A stretch of DNA of 24,871 bases from Lachnospiraceae bacterium UBA1258 (lineage in GTDB: Bacteria > Bacillota > Clostridia > Lachnospirales > Lachnospiraceae), in NCBI GenBank assembly GCA_002308235.1, contig DBVS01000019.1, positions 5,419-30,289 of the forward strand, written 5' to 3'. The first letter of the stretch is position 1. Every line of letters begins with the position of its first letter. Below, piece by piece: positions 1 through 7,180 of this stretch. Below the pieces are notes generated by a model that ran no database searches, was not told where the DNA came from, and was given only the letters and a program-made list of their open reading frames with translations. Position numbers and translations under genes: made by a program.

Positions 1-399
1 ATCTTTCTTGATGTGGACGGTCTTAAAAAGGTTAACGACATTTACGGCCATGACGAGGGCGACCTTCTTATCAAGAACATCGCCACGATCCTTAAAGAAA
101 ACAAGCACCACGGCGAGATACTCATGCGCTACGGCGGTGACGAGTTCGTGCTCCTTGCCGCAGGCTATGATGATGACAAGGCCGAAAACTGCATCAAACG
201 GCTGGAAAACGCCATGGAAAAATTTAACGAAAAGTCCGACAAACCCTATAAACTCGAGGCTTCCATCGGCTATTGCATAACCACCCTGAAGGCCAAGGAA
301 GATCTGGCGGCTCTCATCGAAAATGCGGACAAAGAAATGTATAAGAACAAAAAGACAAGAAAAGCTGCCAGAGAAGACAATTCGAGCGGTAATGTTTGA
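1..399 (+). CDS. GGDEF-domain protein (diguanylate cyclase), C-terminal fragment
   Basis: The reading frame is open from base 1 and ends at TGA 397-399, so the N-terminus lies outside the window. The visible part is most of a GGDEF domain: a DVDGLKKVND start with the metal-binding Asp, IYGHDEGD, the intact signature RYGGDEF, and the C-terminal SIGY and ADKEMYKNKK motifs. GGDEF domains make the second messenger c-di-GMP from two GTP; the intact GGDEF suggests catalytic competence. The allosteric I-site (RxxD five residues before GGDEF) reads HHGE here, so product inhibition at that site is probably lost. The sensor or membrane portion cannot be judged. No EAL domain follows. Family call is firm; activity is inferred. 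Confidence 0.93.
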   Translation: MFLDVDGLKKVNDIYGHDEGDLLIKNIATILKENKHHGEILMRYGGDEFVLLAAGYDDDKAENCIKRLENAMEKFNEKSDKPYKLEASIGYCITTLKAKEDLAALIENADKEMYKNKKTRKAAREDNSSGNV

Positions 400-400
400 C

Positions 401-427
401 AAGATTACGAATCTTCCTTGTTAATTT
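401..427 (+). terminator. weak hairpin after the GGDEF gene
   Basis: AAGATT (401-406) pairs with AATCTT (410-415) around an ACG loop directly after the stop codon, followed by a T-rich stretch. The stem is short and A/T-rich, so this is only a possible terminator. Confidence 0.3.
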
Positions 428-443
428 TTGGTTAATGTGGATA

Positions 444-471
444 TTTACTTAAAATTCAACGCTGATATAAT
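444..471 (+). promoter_or_regulatory. putative sigma-A promoter of the HPr-like gene
   Basis: A perfect -10 TATAAT lies at 466-471. A weak -35 TTTACT (444-449) sits 16 bp upstream. The start codon follows 28 bp after the -10, with AGGAGG between them. Confidence 0.55.
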
Positions 472-498
472 CAGATTTAACCAGTAAGGAGGTGCTTT

Positions 499-726
499 AT
501 GCAGGCCAAAATCACCCTGACTCCTAAAGCGGTTAAAGAATTTGTAAGTATTACGTCCAAATGCAATTTTGACATCGACATCGCAAGTAACAACCGATAC
601 ATTGTGGACGCCAAGTCCATCGTTGGCATACTCGGTCTTGATATGACCCAACCGCTTACAGTCACTTATCGAGGTTACGATCCCGATCTTGAAAACTTCA
701 TAAAATCGCACGCACTTGCCTGCTAA
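499..726 (+). CDS. HPr-like protein lacking the active-site histidine
   Basis: This 75-residue protein has an AGGAGG ribosome binding site 6-7 bases before the ATG. Its second half matches the HPr fold: VDAKSIVGILGL corresponds to the segment around regulatory Ser46 of HPr (here Ser40), and a C-terminal helix ends in FIKSHA. The first half lacks the GxHARPA loop: after ITLTP the sequence goes straight into KAVKEFV, so the PTS-phosphorylated His15 and its neighbours are missing. It therefore cannot be a normal phosphocarrier. By analogy with Crh of Bacillus, which also lacks His15, it could act as a regulator modified only at the serine, but this is inference. It has its own promoter and sits upstream of the helicase gene. 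Confidence 0.8.
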   Translation: MQAKITLTPKAVKEFVSITSKCNFDIDIASNNRYIVDAKSIVGILGLDMTQPLTVTYRGYDPDLENFIKSHALAC

Positions 727-744
727 CGGGCTTGGATGTTGCGG

Positions 745-773
745 TTGACTCCCGTTTCCGTCTTATGTAAGAT
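745..773 (+). promoter_or_regulatory. putative promoter of the nuclease-helicase gene
   Basis: TTGACT (745-750) and TAAGAT (768-773) are separated by 17 bp, upstream of the GGGAG ribosome binding site (about 785-789) of the next gene. The -10 matches four of six consensus bases. Confidence 0.4.
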
Positions 774-796
774 AAGATAGATTAGGGAGTTTTTTT

Positions 797-3256
797 ATGT
801 ACGAAATTACCGTTTCCGTAAGAAATTTAATAGAGTTCATACTGCGAAGCGGTGACATTGACAACCGTGTCGGAGGCCTTGCTTCTGACCCAGACACCAT
901 GCAGGAAGGCTCCCGGATTCACAGGACCATTCAGAGGCAGGCGGGAGCGGACTATAATCCCGAAGTGTCTCTTTCTTTCTGCTACGAAGAAGGGGATTGC
1001 CGCATAACCGTAGAGGGGCGCGCCGACGGGATAATCCGTAACAAAAAGGGCGTCACTGTTGACGAAATAAAGAGCACCTATGCGGATGTCATGAGCTACA
1101 CAGAGCCCAAGGCAATCCACCTTTCCCAGGCTAAATTCTACGCACACATGATGGCTTTGAAGGAATCTCTCCCCGCCGTCAGCGTACGTCTTACCTACGT
1201 AAATATCGCCACCGAAGAAGTCAAATATTTTAACGAAACCTACTTTGCGGACGACCTTAAGGCTTTCTGCGACGACGTCTGCTCCCGGTACGTAAAATGG
1301 GCCGTGTTTGACGCCAAGCGCCGCGAAAAACGGGACGAGAGCATCAAGGGTCTCCCCTTCCCCTTTGATTACAGAGAGGGGCAGGACGAGCTGGTGCGCC
1401 AGGTGTACTACACGATCTATCATAAAAGAAAGCTCTTTCTTGAGGCCCCCACCGGGGTCGGAAAGACCGTTGCGACCCTCTACCCTTCCATTCAGGCCAT
1501 GGGGCAGGGGCTTATTTCAAAAATCTTCTATCTTACGGCAAAGACCATCACCAGAACCGTTGCGGGAGACTGCATGTCCCTGCTTTCAAGATCGGGGCTT
1601 AAGGCTAAGAGCATCATCCTTACCGCAAAGGAAAAGATCTGCCTTTCGACGGGGGAATGCAATCCCGATGCCTGTCCTTTTGCAAGGGGGCACTTTGACC
1701 GCGTCAACGATGCGGTGTTTACCATGCTTAAAGAATGTGACGAATACTCAAGGGAAACCATAATTGAGTACGCAGAGCGCTTTAATGTCTGCCCCTTCGA
1801 AACGTCACTCGATCTGAGCATGTTCTGCGATGTCATAATCTGCGACTATAACTACGCCTTTGACCCGCGGGCAAGATTAAAGCGATACTTCGCCGCGGAG
1901 ACAAAGGAAGATTATCTGTTTTTGATCGATGAAGCCCACAATCTGGTGGACCGAGCCCGTGAAATGTACTCTGCCACCCTTATCCGCGAGGATTTTTCCG
2001 CCTTAAAGACCATAACCGTCGAAGAGCTTCCGGGCATGTCAAAGAAGTTTTCCCGCTGCTACAAGGCCTTCACCGCCTTAAAATCCCTGTGCGATTCCGA
2101 AGGGATGCACGACTTTCTCCTTCACATCACCAATCCTCCCACGGACGGCGTGGTGAAGGCTTTGCTCTCCCTCTATGCGGACATCGACAATTTTCTTCGT
2201 AACGAGCGCAAATCCAACAAAAAGAAGGTGTACTCCAAGGAAGTCGTCGACGCGGTCCTTGACAGTTTCTTTGAGATATCCCACTTTTTGAACATTTACG
2301 AACTGGTGGATGAAAACTACAGTGTTTATGCGGCCTACGATGAGTTCGGGGATTTCTTTTTAAAGCTCATGTGCGTAAATCCCTGCAACAATCTGGCGGA
2401 ATGCATGGGAAATGTGCGCTCCTCCGTGCTTTTTTCCGCTACGCTCTTACCCATCAAATACCATAAGAACCTCTTGGGCGGTACCCCGGAGGATTACGAA
2501 GTTTACGCAAAAAGCATCTTCGATCCCGACAAACGGGGGCTCTTCATCGCAAAGGACGTCACCAGCAAATATACGCGGCGCGGCGATGACGAGTACAGAA
2601 AGATCGCCCGCTACATCCATCTGGTTTCAGGCGCAAAGCCCGGAAACTACATGGTTTTTGCACCTTCATACAAGTTTATCGAGAATGTTTACAAGATCTA
2701 CGAAGAAGAATATCTTCCCCTTTCGGGTGCAGAATGTCTGCTGCAGGATCCGTCCTTGGACGAAGCGGGAAGAGAATCGTTTTTAAGCAGGTTTACGGGA
2801 AATACGGGAGCCCCGGAATCTTCCGATATTTTCGGAGCCATAGACATGGACGTGGAGATCGAAGAAAGCACCACACTTATCGGGTTCTGCGTTCTTGGCG
2901 GTATTTTTTCGGAGGGTATAGATTTAAAGAAGGACAGCCTCATCGGCGTGATAATCGTCGGGACCGGAATTCCCCAGGTGTGCCTCGAACGGGAACTTAT
3001 GAAGGATATCTTTGATAAGACCGATGACCGCGGGTACGATTTTTCCTACAAATATCCCGGCATGAACAAAGTCCTGCAGGCTGCGGGCAGAGTCATCCGC
3101 ACCGAGGAAGACACGGGGGTTGTGGTGCTGCTTGATGAGCGATTCCTGCAACGCGGGTACCGGGAAATGTTCCCAAGAGAGTGGGAAAACTTTCGGACCG
3201 TGAACCTTGATACTGTGGGGGATGCGATAGAGGAATTCTGGAATACTATTACTTAA
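797..3256 (+). CDS. PD-(D/E)XK nuclease / XPD-like (DinG-type) DNA helicase fusion
   Basis: This 819-residue protein joins a nuclease-like N-terminus to a superfamily 2 Rad3/XPD helicase. Residues about 1-160 carry a PD-(D/E)XK layout: E38, D77 in GRADG, E90 and K92 in DEIKS, and Q111 in SQAKFY. The helicase has Walker A APTGVGKT (217-224), a DEAH box (378-381) and a C-terminal motif VI QAAGRVIR. Between the ATP motifs, C282, C288, C293 and C332 are placed like the four cysteines that hold the XPD/DinG 4Fe-4S cluster. The family (COG1199) unwinds DNA 5' to 3'. Nuclease activity is inferred from motifs; the role is probably repair. It starts with ATG 7 bases after GGGAG and appears monocistronic. 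Confidence 0.9.
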   Translation: MYEITVSVRNLIEFILRSGDIDNRVGGLASDPDTMQEGSRIHRTIQRQAGADYNPEVSLSFCYEEGDCRITVEGRADGIIRNKKGVTVDEIKSTYADVMSYTEPKAIHLSQAKFYAHMMALKESLPAVSVRLTYVNIATEEVKYFNETYFADDLKAFCDDVCSRYVKWAVFDAKRREKRDESIKGLPFPFDYREGQDELVRQVYYTIYHKRKLFLEAPTGVGKTVATLYPSIQAMGQGLISKIFYLTAKTITRTVAGDCMSLLSRSGLKAKSIILTAKEKICLSTGECNPDACPFARGHFDRVNDAVFTMLKECDEYSRETIIEYAERFNVCPFETSLDLSMFCDVIICDYNYAFDPRARLKRYFAAETKEDYLFLIDEAHNLVDRAREMYSATLIREDFSALKTITVEELPGMSKKFSRCYKAFTALKSLCDSEGMHDFLLHITNPPTDGVVKALLSLYADIDNFLRNERKSNKKKVYSKEVVDAVLDSFFEISHFLNIYELVDENYSVYAAYDEFGDFFLKLMCVNPCNNLAECMGNVRSSVLFSATLLPIKYHKNLLGGTPEDYEVYAKSIFDPDKRGLFIAKDVTSKYTRRGDDEYRKIARYIHLVSGAKPGNYMVFAPSYKFIENVYKIYEEEYLPLSGAECLLQDPSLDEAGRESFLSRFTGNTGAPESSDIFGAIDMDVEIEESTTLIGFCVLGGIFSEGIDLKKDSLIGVIIVGTGIPQVCLERELMKDIFDKTDDRGYDFSYKYPGMNKVLQAAGRVIRTEEDTGVVVLLDERFLQRGYREMFPREWENFRTVNLDTVGDAIEEFWNTIT

Positions 3257-3262
3257 ATACAG

Positions 3263-3278
3263 CACGCCGGACGGCGTG
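3263..3278. other. short hairpin after the helicase gene
   Basis: CACGCC (3263-3268) and GGCGTG (3273-3278) form a 6-bp stem with a GGAC loop just after the helicase stop codon. No T-run follows, so it is more likely an mRNA 3'-end stabiliser than a terminator. Confidence 0.4.
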
Positions 3279-3367
3279 ATTGAATCAAAGCCCAAACGTA
3301 TTCGTTCATTCTTCGGCAAAAAAGTAATTGACTTTTGCCACATGTGAATGTACCATAAAAGCAAGTT

Positions 3368-3416
3368 AAAGGCTCGACCCACTGCTGCATAGCGGAGGGC
3401 CCAGAGCCTTTTTCTT
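3368..3416 (+). terminator. intrinsic terminator between the helicase gene and asnA
   Basis: AAAGGCTC (3368-3375) pairs with GAGCCTTT (3404-3411) and runs into TTTTTCTT. The large loop contains further CCC/GGG complementarity (3378-3380 with 3397-3399). The rest of the 281-bp gap holds no credible gene, only the 3263-3278 hairpin and the asnA promoter candidate. Confidence 0.65.
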
Positions 3417-3457
3417 ATGTTTTGATCGCGGGTTGCGGGGCAGGGTTCATTTTTCTC

Positions 3458-3486
3458 TTGATTTCCGCCCGAATTTGTAATTAAAT
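3458..3486 (+). promoter_or_regulatory. putative asnA promoter
   Basis: TTGATT (3458-3463) and TTAAAT (3481-3486) are 17 bp apart, about 50 bp before the asnA start. The match is moderate. No T-box signature or Asn-rich leader peptide was found. Confidence 0.4.
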
Positions 3487-3537
3487 TAATTGATGAGAAA
3501 TGGCGGTTTCGAAGCGAAATCCGCCCGGAGGAGCCAG

Positions 3538-4548
3538 ATGGACAAGACTTATATCCCCAAAGACTATAAACCCGAGCTTAACCTGCATGATACGCAGGTG
3601 GCCATCAAGATCGCAAAGGACGCCTTTCAGTCGATCCTTGCGGAGAGACTTAATCTCCTGCGCGTGTCTGCACCGCTTTTTGTAGACCCTGCGGACGGTT
3701 TGAACGATAACTTAAACGGTGTGGAGCGACCTGTTGCATTCGGCATCAAGGAGCAGAACGAATACACCGCCGAGATCGTACACTCCCTTGCGAAGTGGAA
3801 GCGTTACGCTTTGAAGAAGTACGGCTTCGAAGTTGGCGAAGGATTGTACACCGACATGAACGCCATCCGCAGAGATGAGGATACGGACAACATCCACTCT
3901 ATTTACGTGGATCAGTGGGACTGGGAAAAGATCATCACTGAAGAAGACCGTAATCTTGATACCCTGAAGGCTGTTGTCAAAGAAGTTTACACCGCAGTCA
4001 GAAAGACCGAGAAATATCTGGCCATCGAATATGACTATATCGAGGAGATCCTTCCTCATGACATTTTCTTTATAACATCGGACGAACTTCTGGAGATGTT
4101 CCCCGACAACACTCCCAAGGAGCGTGAATACTTCATTACCAAGGCCAAGGGCGCCGTTTGTATCATGAAGATCGGCGATACCCTTGAAAACGGCGAGCGT
4201 CACGACGGACGTGCTCCCGACTATGATGACTGGGCTTTGAATGCCGATATTTTCGTTTACTACCCCGTTCTCGACATCGCCCTGGAGCTTTCCTCCATGG
4301 GTATCAGAGTAGACGCGGCGTCCCTTAAGTATCAGCTTGAAAAATCCGGCTGCGAGGATCGGGCCAAGCTTCCCTTCCAGAAAGCGATCCTTAACGGTGA
4401 GCTTCCCTTCACCATCGGCGGAGGTATCGGACAGTCGAGACTTTGCATGTTCCTTCTTCGCAAAGCACATATCGGTGAGGTCCAGTGTTCGCTCTGGCCT
4501 CCGGAAACGGTCAAGACTCTTTCGGAGCACGAGATCCCGTTACTGTAA
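3538..4548 (+). CDS. asnA: aspartate--ammonia ligase (asparagine synthetase A)
   Basis: AsnA makes asparagine from aspartate, ammonia and ATP, with a class II aminoacyl-tRNA-synthetase-like fold. The protein begins DKTYIPKDYKP and contains ETQVAIK-like LHDTQVAIK, RLNLLRVSAPLF, a DMNAIRRDE block followed by HSIYVDQWDWE, the DDWALNADI segment, and the C-terminal GGGIGQSRLCM with SLWPPE, all typical of the family. With ATG 3538 it has 336 residues, close to the roughly 330 of E. coli AsnA. That start has GGAGGAG four bases upstream; an in-frame TTG at 3490 would add 16 residues without a site of that quality. It is a single-gene unit between two terminators. Confidence 0.96.
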   Translation: MDKTYIPKDYKPELNLHDTQVAIKIAKDAFQSILAERLNLLRVSAPLFVDPADGLNDNLNGVERPVAFGIKEQNEYTAEIVHSLAKWKRYALKKYGFEVGEGLYTDMNAIRRDEDTDNIHSIYVDQWDWEKIITEEDRNLDTLKAVVKEVYTAVRKTEKYLAIEYDYIEEILPHDIFFITSDELLEMFPDNTPKEREYFITKAKGAVCIMKIGDTLENGERHDGRAPDYDDWALNADIFVYYPVLDIALELSSMGIRVDAASLKYQLEKSGCEDRAKLPFQKAILNGELPFTIGGGIGQSRLCMFLLRKAHIGEVQCSLWPPETVKTLSEHEIPLL

Positions 4549-4554
4549 AATAAA

Positions 4555-4592
4555 AGAGGGTGAATGACAATTGTCATTCACCCTTTGTTTTG
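4555..4592. terminator. bidirectional terminator with perfect 26-bp palindrome
   Basis: GGGTGAATGACAA (4558-4570) is followed without spacer by its exact reverse complement (4571-4583). A T-rich tract follows on the plus strand and an A-rich tract precedes it, giving a U-tract on the minus strand too. It lies between the ends of asnA and the convergent membrane-protein gene. Confidence 0.85.
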
Positions 4593-4622
4593 TTGATCTT
4601 ATTGATTTCCGTACATGATGCT

Positions 4623-5219
4623 TTATTTCAGGATTCCTGTCGTCACAAGCTTGATGGGCATAACGTGGAGCTGCCACATTTTGTAGGTGGTGCCGTGGTT
4701 AAACATGTAACCGAAGCTTGTGAAGAAATCAATCGCAAGCATGACCGTAAGCGCTATCACTATACAGGTCTTTGCATTGTTCATGCTTCCGTGGATCCAC
4801 TCCATAACCGCGATAAAGATCTTATCCATGAAAAAGAAAATGATCACGGTAAAACCGATGCTTGTAAAAAGACTGGTATATCTGGTCACGTGGAAGGGAA
4901 GCGATTCGTAGTTCCAGTAAATAATTCCGGTGGTACGCTCCACCGCTTTTCCGAGTATAATCTCTCCGACTGACACCGCAATGAAACAGAGTCCGATGTA
5001 AAGACCCCAGTTATCGCTGTTGGGCACTCCCAGTACGAAGTACAGGCCAACAACGGCAATTCCGTAACCAAGAAGGAACGGAAGGCTCATGTTCCGGTTG
5101 TCAACGTAGCCTCTGCTGAAAAGAAGAAACAGATTCTCAAGGCAGAAGCCCAAAAATGAAATAAAGCAAATCATCGCAAGGTAATCAATGCAATTATAAT
5201 CACGGGGATTTCTTCTCAT
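4623..5219 (-). CDS. CmpB-like (putative ABC transporter type IV) membrane protein
   Basis: This polytopic protein of about 198 residues has roughly five to six hydrophobic segments (around 12-33, 44-64, 74-92, 118-133, 148-168). It resembles the PF06541 family: an N-terminal segment ending GFCLENLF, an SLPFLLGYG loop, and the WNYESLPFHVTRYTSL stretch matching the family's conserved W-Y...P region. The family is named as a putative ABC transporter component, but its function is not established. I chose ATG 5219 because AAAGGA lies 9 bases upstream; an ATG three codons earlier (5228) abuts that site with no spacing. It follows the ABC exporter genes on the same strand, 140 bp downstream, and probably has its own promoter. 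Confidence 0.75.
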   Translation of the reverse strand: MRRNPRDYNCIDYLAMICFISFLGFCLENLFLLFSRGYVDNRNMSLPFLLGYGIAVVGLYFVLGVPNSDNWGLYIGLCFIAVSVGEIILGKAVERTTGIIYWNYESLPFHVTRYTSLFTSIGFTVIIFFFMDKIFIAVMEWIHGSMNNAKTCIVIALTVMLAIDFFTSFGYMFNHGTTYKMWQLHVMPIKLVTTGILK

Positions 5220-5287
5220 AGCAATCATTCCTTTCGTAAAAAACCCATGTATAATGTCACGATGACGTTATTCTTTTTGCGACTAAC

Positions 5288-5316
5288 AGTTTATCACCAG
5301 TTTTTGATTTCGTCAA
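5288..5316 (-). promoter_or_regulatory. putative promoter of the CmpB-like gene
   Basis: On the minus strand TTGACG (5316-5311) and TAAACT (5293-5288) are 17 bp apart, about 70 bp before the start codon. Confidence 0.4.
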
Positions 5317-5359
5317 TATTCGGGCAAATGTCCGATAAATCCCGCAAACTTGGCTGTTG

Positions 5360-7180
5360 TCAGCAGTTTATATAGGCACCGGCCTGAACCTTCCACATTT
5401 GCGCGTATTTGCCGCCGAGGGAAAGCAGTTCTTCGTGAGTGCCCTTCTCGACCACCCGTCCGTTTTCAAGCATCACGATCCTGTCCGCAATCCTGGTGGT
5501 TGACAGACGGTGGGAAATAAAGATGACCGTTTTGTCCTTTGTGGCCGTGAGCATGGCGTGGTTAAGCTGATATTCCGCTATGGGGTCCAAAGCACTGGAA
5601 GGTTCGTCCAGTATCATGAAACCCGAATTCTGGTAAAATACCCTGGAAATGGCCAGTTTCTGCGCTTCGCCCCCGGAAAGGTTCACTCCATCCTCGTAGA
5701 TCTCCGTCGTAAGATTGGTGGAAAGACCCTTTTCCTCCGCATCTATCCGCTTCTTTAAACCGCTGTCGGAAAGAGCGGTGTTGACCCGCTCCGTATCCTC
5801 AGCGACAAAATTGTCCATGACCACATTCTCCGCAACAGTTCCCGCAAAGATCTTAAAGTCCTGGAACACGACTCCGATGGACTTCCGGTATTCCTTAACA
5901 TCGTATTTCCGGATGTCTTCGGCATCCATCCTGATAACACCGCCGTCCGGGTCGTAAAGCCGCATGAGGAGTTTGACAAGGGTGGTTTTTCCGGCTCCGT
6001 TGTAGCCTACCAGCGCTATTTTCTCACCGGGCTTTATATCCAGATTAATATCATTGAGCAGCGGCTCTTTTTCTTTGTTATATCCAAAGGAAAGTGCTTC
6101 CGTTTTGACGGCATGGGCCTTTGACTCGGGAACCAGGTCTCCTTCGGACTTTATCTTTGTTTCGTACTCAAGGAAGTTTCTTATCTTCTGCACGTAAAGA
6201 CTCGTTTCACAGGCGAAGGGATAGGTATCCGTGAACACTCTCAGTCCCCGCTTCAAACGGTTGAAGGAATTGTAGAGGATCGCCACGCTGCTGAAGGACA
6301 GCACCTTTAAGACTGCTGCCTTGAAAACCAGATACCCTATGTAAAGCACATCGCAGAAAAAGTCGTTGCCCACGTAATTTCCCATATATCTTTGGAAAAA
6401 GTGCATGTTTGCGTACTTTTTCTCCGTATCGTAAACTTTCGCATTTGCCTCCGCAAAGGTCTCTCCGAGGCATTTTTTCACTTCGGGATTAAGGCGGATC
6501 TCCTTGGCGTAATCCGAAAGATAGAACACGCGCTTGACATACTCTCTCTTTCTTTCGTGAGGGTTTCTTTCCACCCTGATCCTGTAGGAGAGCCTGTTGT
6601 AGGCCCGGTTGAAAAAGAAAGTCACAAGAAAAGCCGCCACTGCAAAGGTAATGGAGAGATAATCCTTTTGAACAAAGTAAATTCCCGTGGTTATAAAGGT
6701 CGCCAGTCCCGCAAAGGTGTTGCAAAGGAAGGTTATGCAGCGCTCTATCTGGTTGTCGACCTCAGATATGGCCAGCACCATCTCGTTGTAATACTCGGGA
6801 TTGTCGTAGCACTCAAGATCCAGCTCCCTGGCCCTTTCATAGAGCATGAGTTTAATCTTGCGGCTGACTTTGGGCCCTTCCTTGGCCCTGACATAGTCAC
6901 CCACCCATACGGTAAAGGCCATGCCCACAGATATCAGTATAAAAAGCAGGATTATGACAAAGGCAACCTTTTTAAAGGGATAGCCGAATTCCGCCGCTTC
7001 CAGCACGTACCCGATCAGAAAGGTGTGCTCAAAGAAAATGGACACCTGATTCCTGACGGCATCCAGCACCGGAAAGATCACCAGTGCGGGACTTGCCATA
7101 AAGCAAAGCTTAATAAGGAACATGTTATTGGATATAACCTTCTTGAGAGGCTGTTTGGTTTCTTTTTTCTTATCCGTCAT
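5360..7180 (-). CDS. ABC exporter half-transporter (permease-ATPase fusion), second of pair
   Basis: The 606-residue protein has an N-terminal membrane domain (hydrophobic segments between about 25 and 310) and a C-terminal ATPase. The nucleotide-binding domain has Walker A GYNGAGKTT (392-400), Q-loop VFQD (438-441), signature LSGGE (501-505), Walker B with catalytic Glu ILDEP (523-527) and H-loop SH (556-557), so all ATPase motifs are intact. Its start overlaps the stop of the upstream gene by 4 bases (7177-7180), which points to translational coupling and a heterodimer. The substrate cannot be told; drug, lipid or peptide export are all possible. The membrane domain motif ECYDNPEYYNEM resembles one in the partner. 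Confidence 0.94.
   Translation of the reverse strand: MTDKKKETKQPLKKVISNNMFLIKLCFMASPALVIFPVLDAVRNQVSIFFEHTFLIGYVLEAAEFGYPFKKVAFVIILLFILISVGMAFTVWVGDYVRAKEGPKVSRKIKLMLYERARELDLECYDNPEYYNEMVLAISEVDNQIERCITFLCNTFAGLATFITTGIYFVQKDYLSITFAVAAFLVTFFFNRAYNRLSYRIRVERNPHERKREYVKRVFYLSDYAKEIRLNPEVKKCLGETFAEANAKVYDTEKKYANMHFFQRYMGNYVGNDFFCDVLYIGYLVFKAAVLKVLSFSSVAILYNSFNRLKRGLRVFTDTYPFACETSLYVQKIRNFLEYETKIKSEGDLVPESKAHAVKTEALSFGYNKEKEPLLNDINLDIKPGEKIALVGYNGAGKTTLVKLLMRLYDPDGGVIRMDAEDIRKYDVKEYRKSIGVVFQDFKIFAGTVAENVVMDNFVAEDTERVNTALSDSGLKKRIDAEEKGLSTNLTTEIYEDGVNLSGGEAQKLAISRVFYQNSGFMILDEPSSALDPIAEYQLNHAMLTATKDKTVIFISHRLSTTRIADRIVMLENGRVVEKGTHEELLSLGGKYAQMWKVQAGAYINC

Noticed and set aside
3348..3392. 14-codon open frame upstream of asnA, overlapping the terminator hairpin, as a possible leader peptide
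   Set aside because: It has no ribosome binding site and no Asn codons, and the hairpin is better explained as the helicase gene terminator, since the asnA promoter candidate lies downstream of it.
3257..3537. T-box or other tRNA-sensing leader for asnA
   Set aside because: No T-box core sequence or specifier-loop structure was found.
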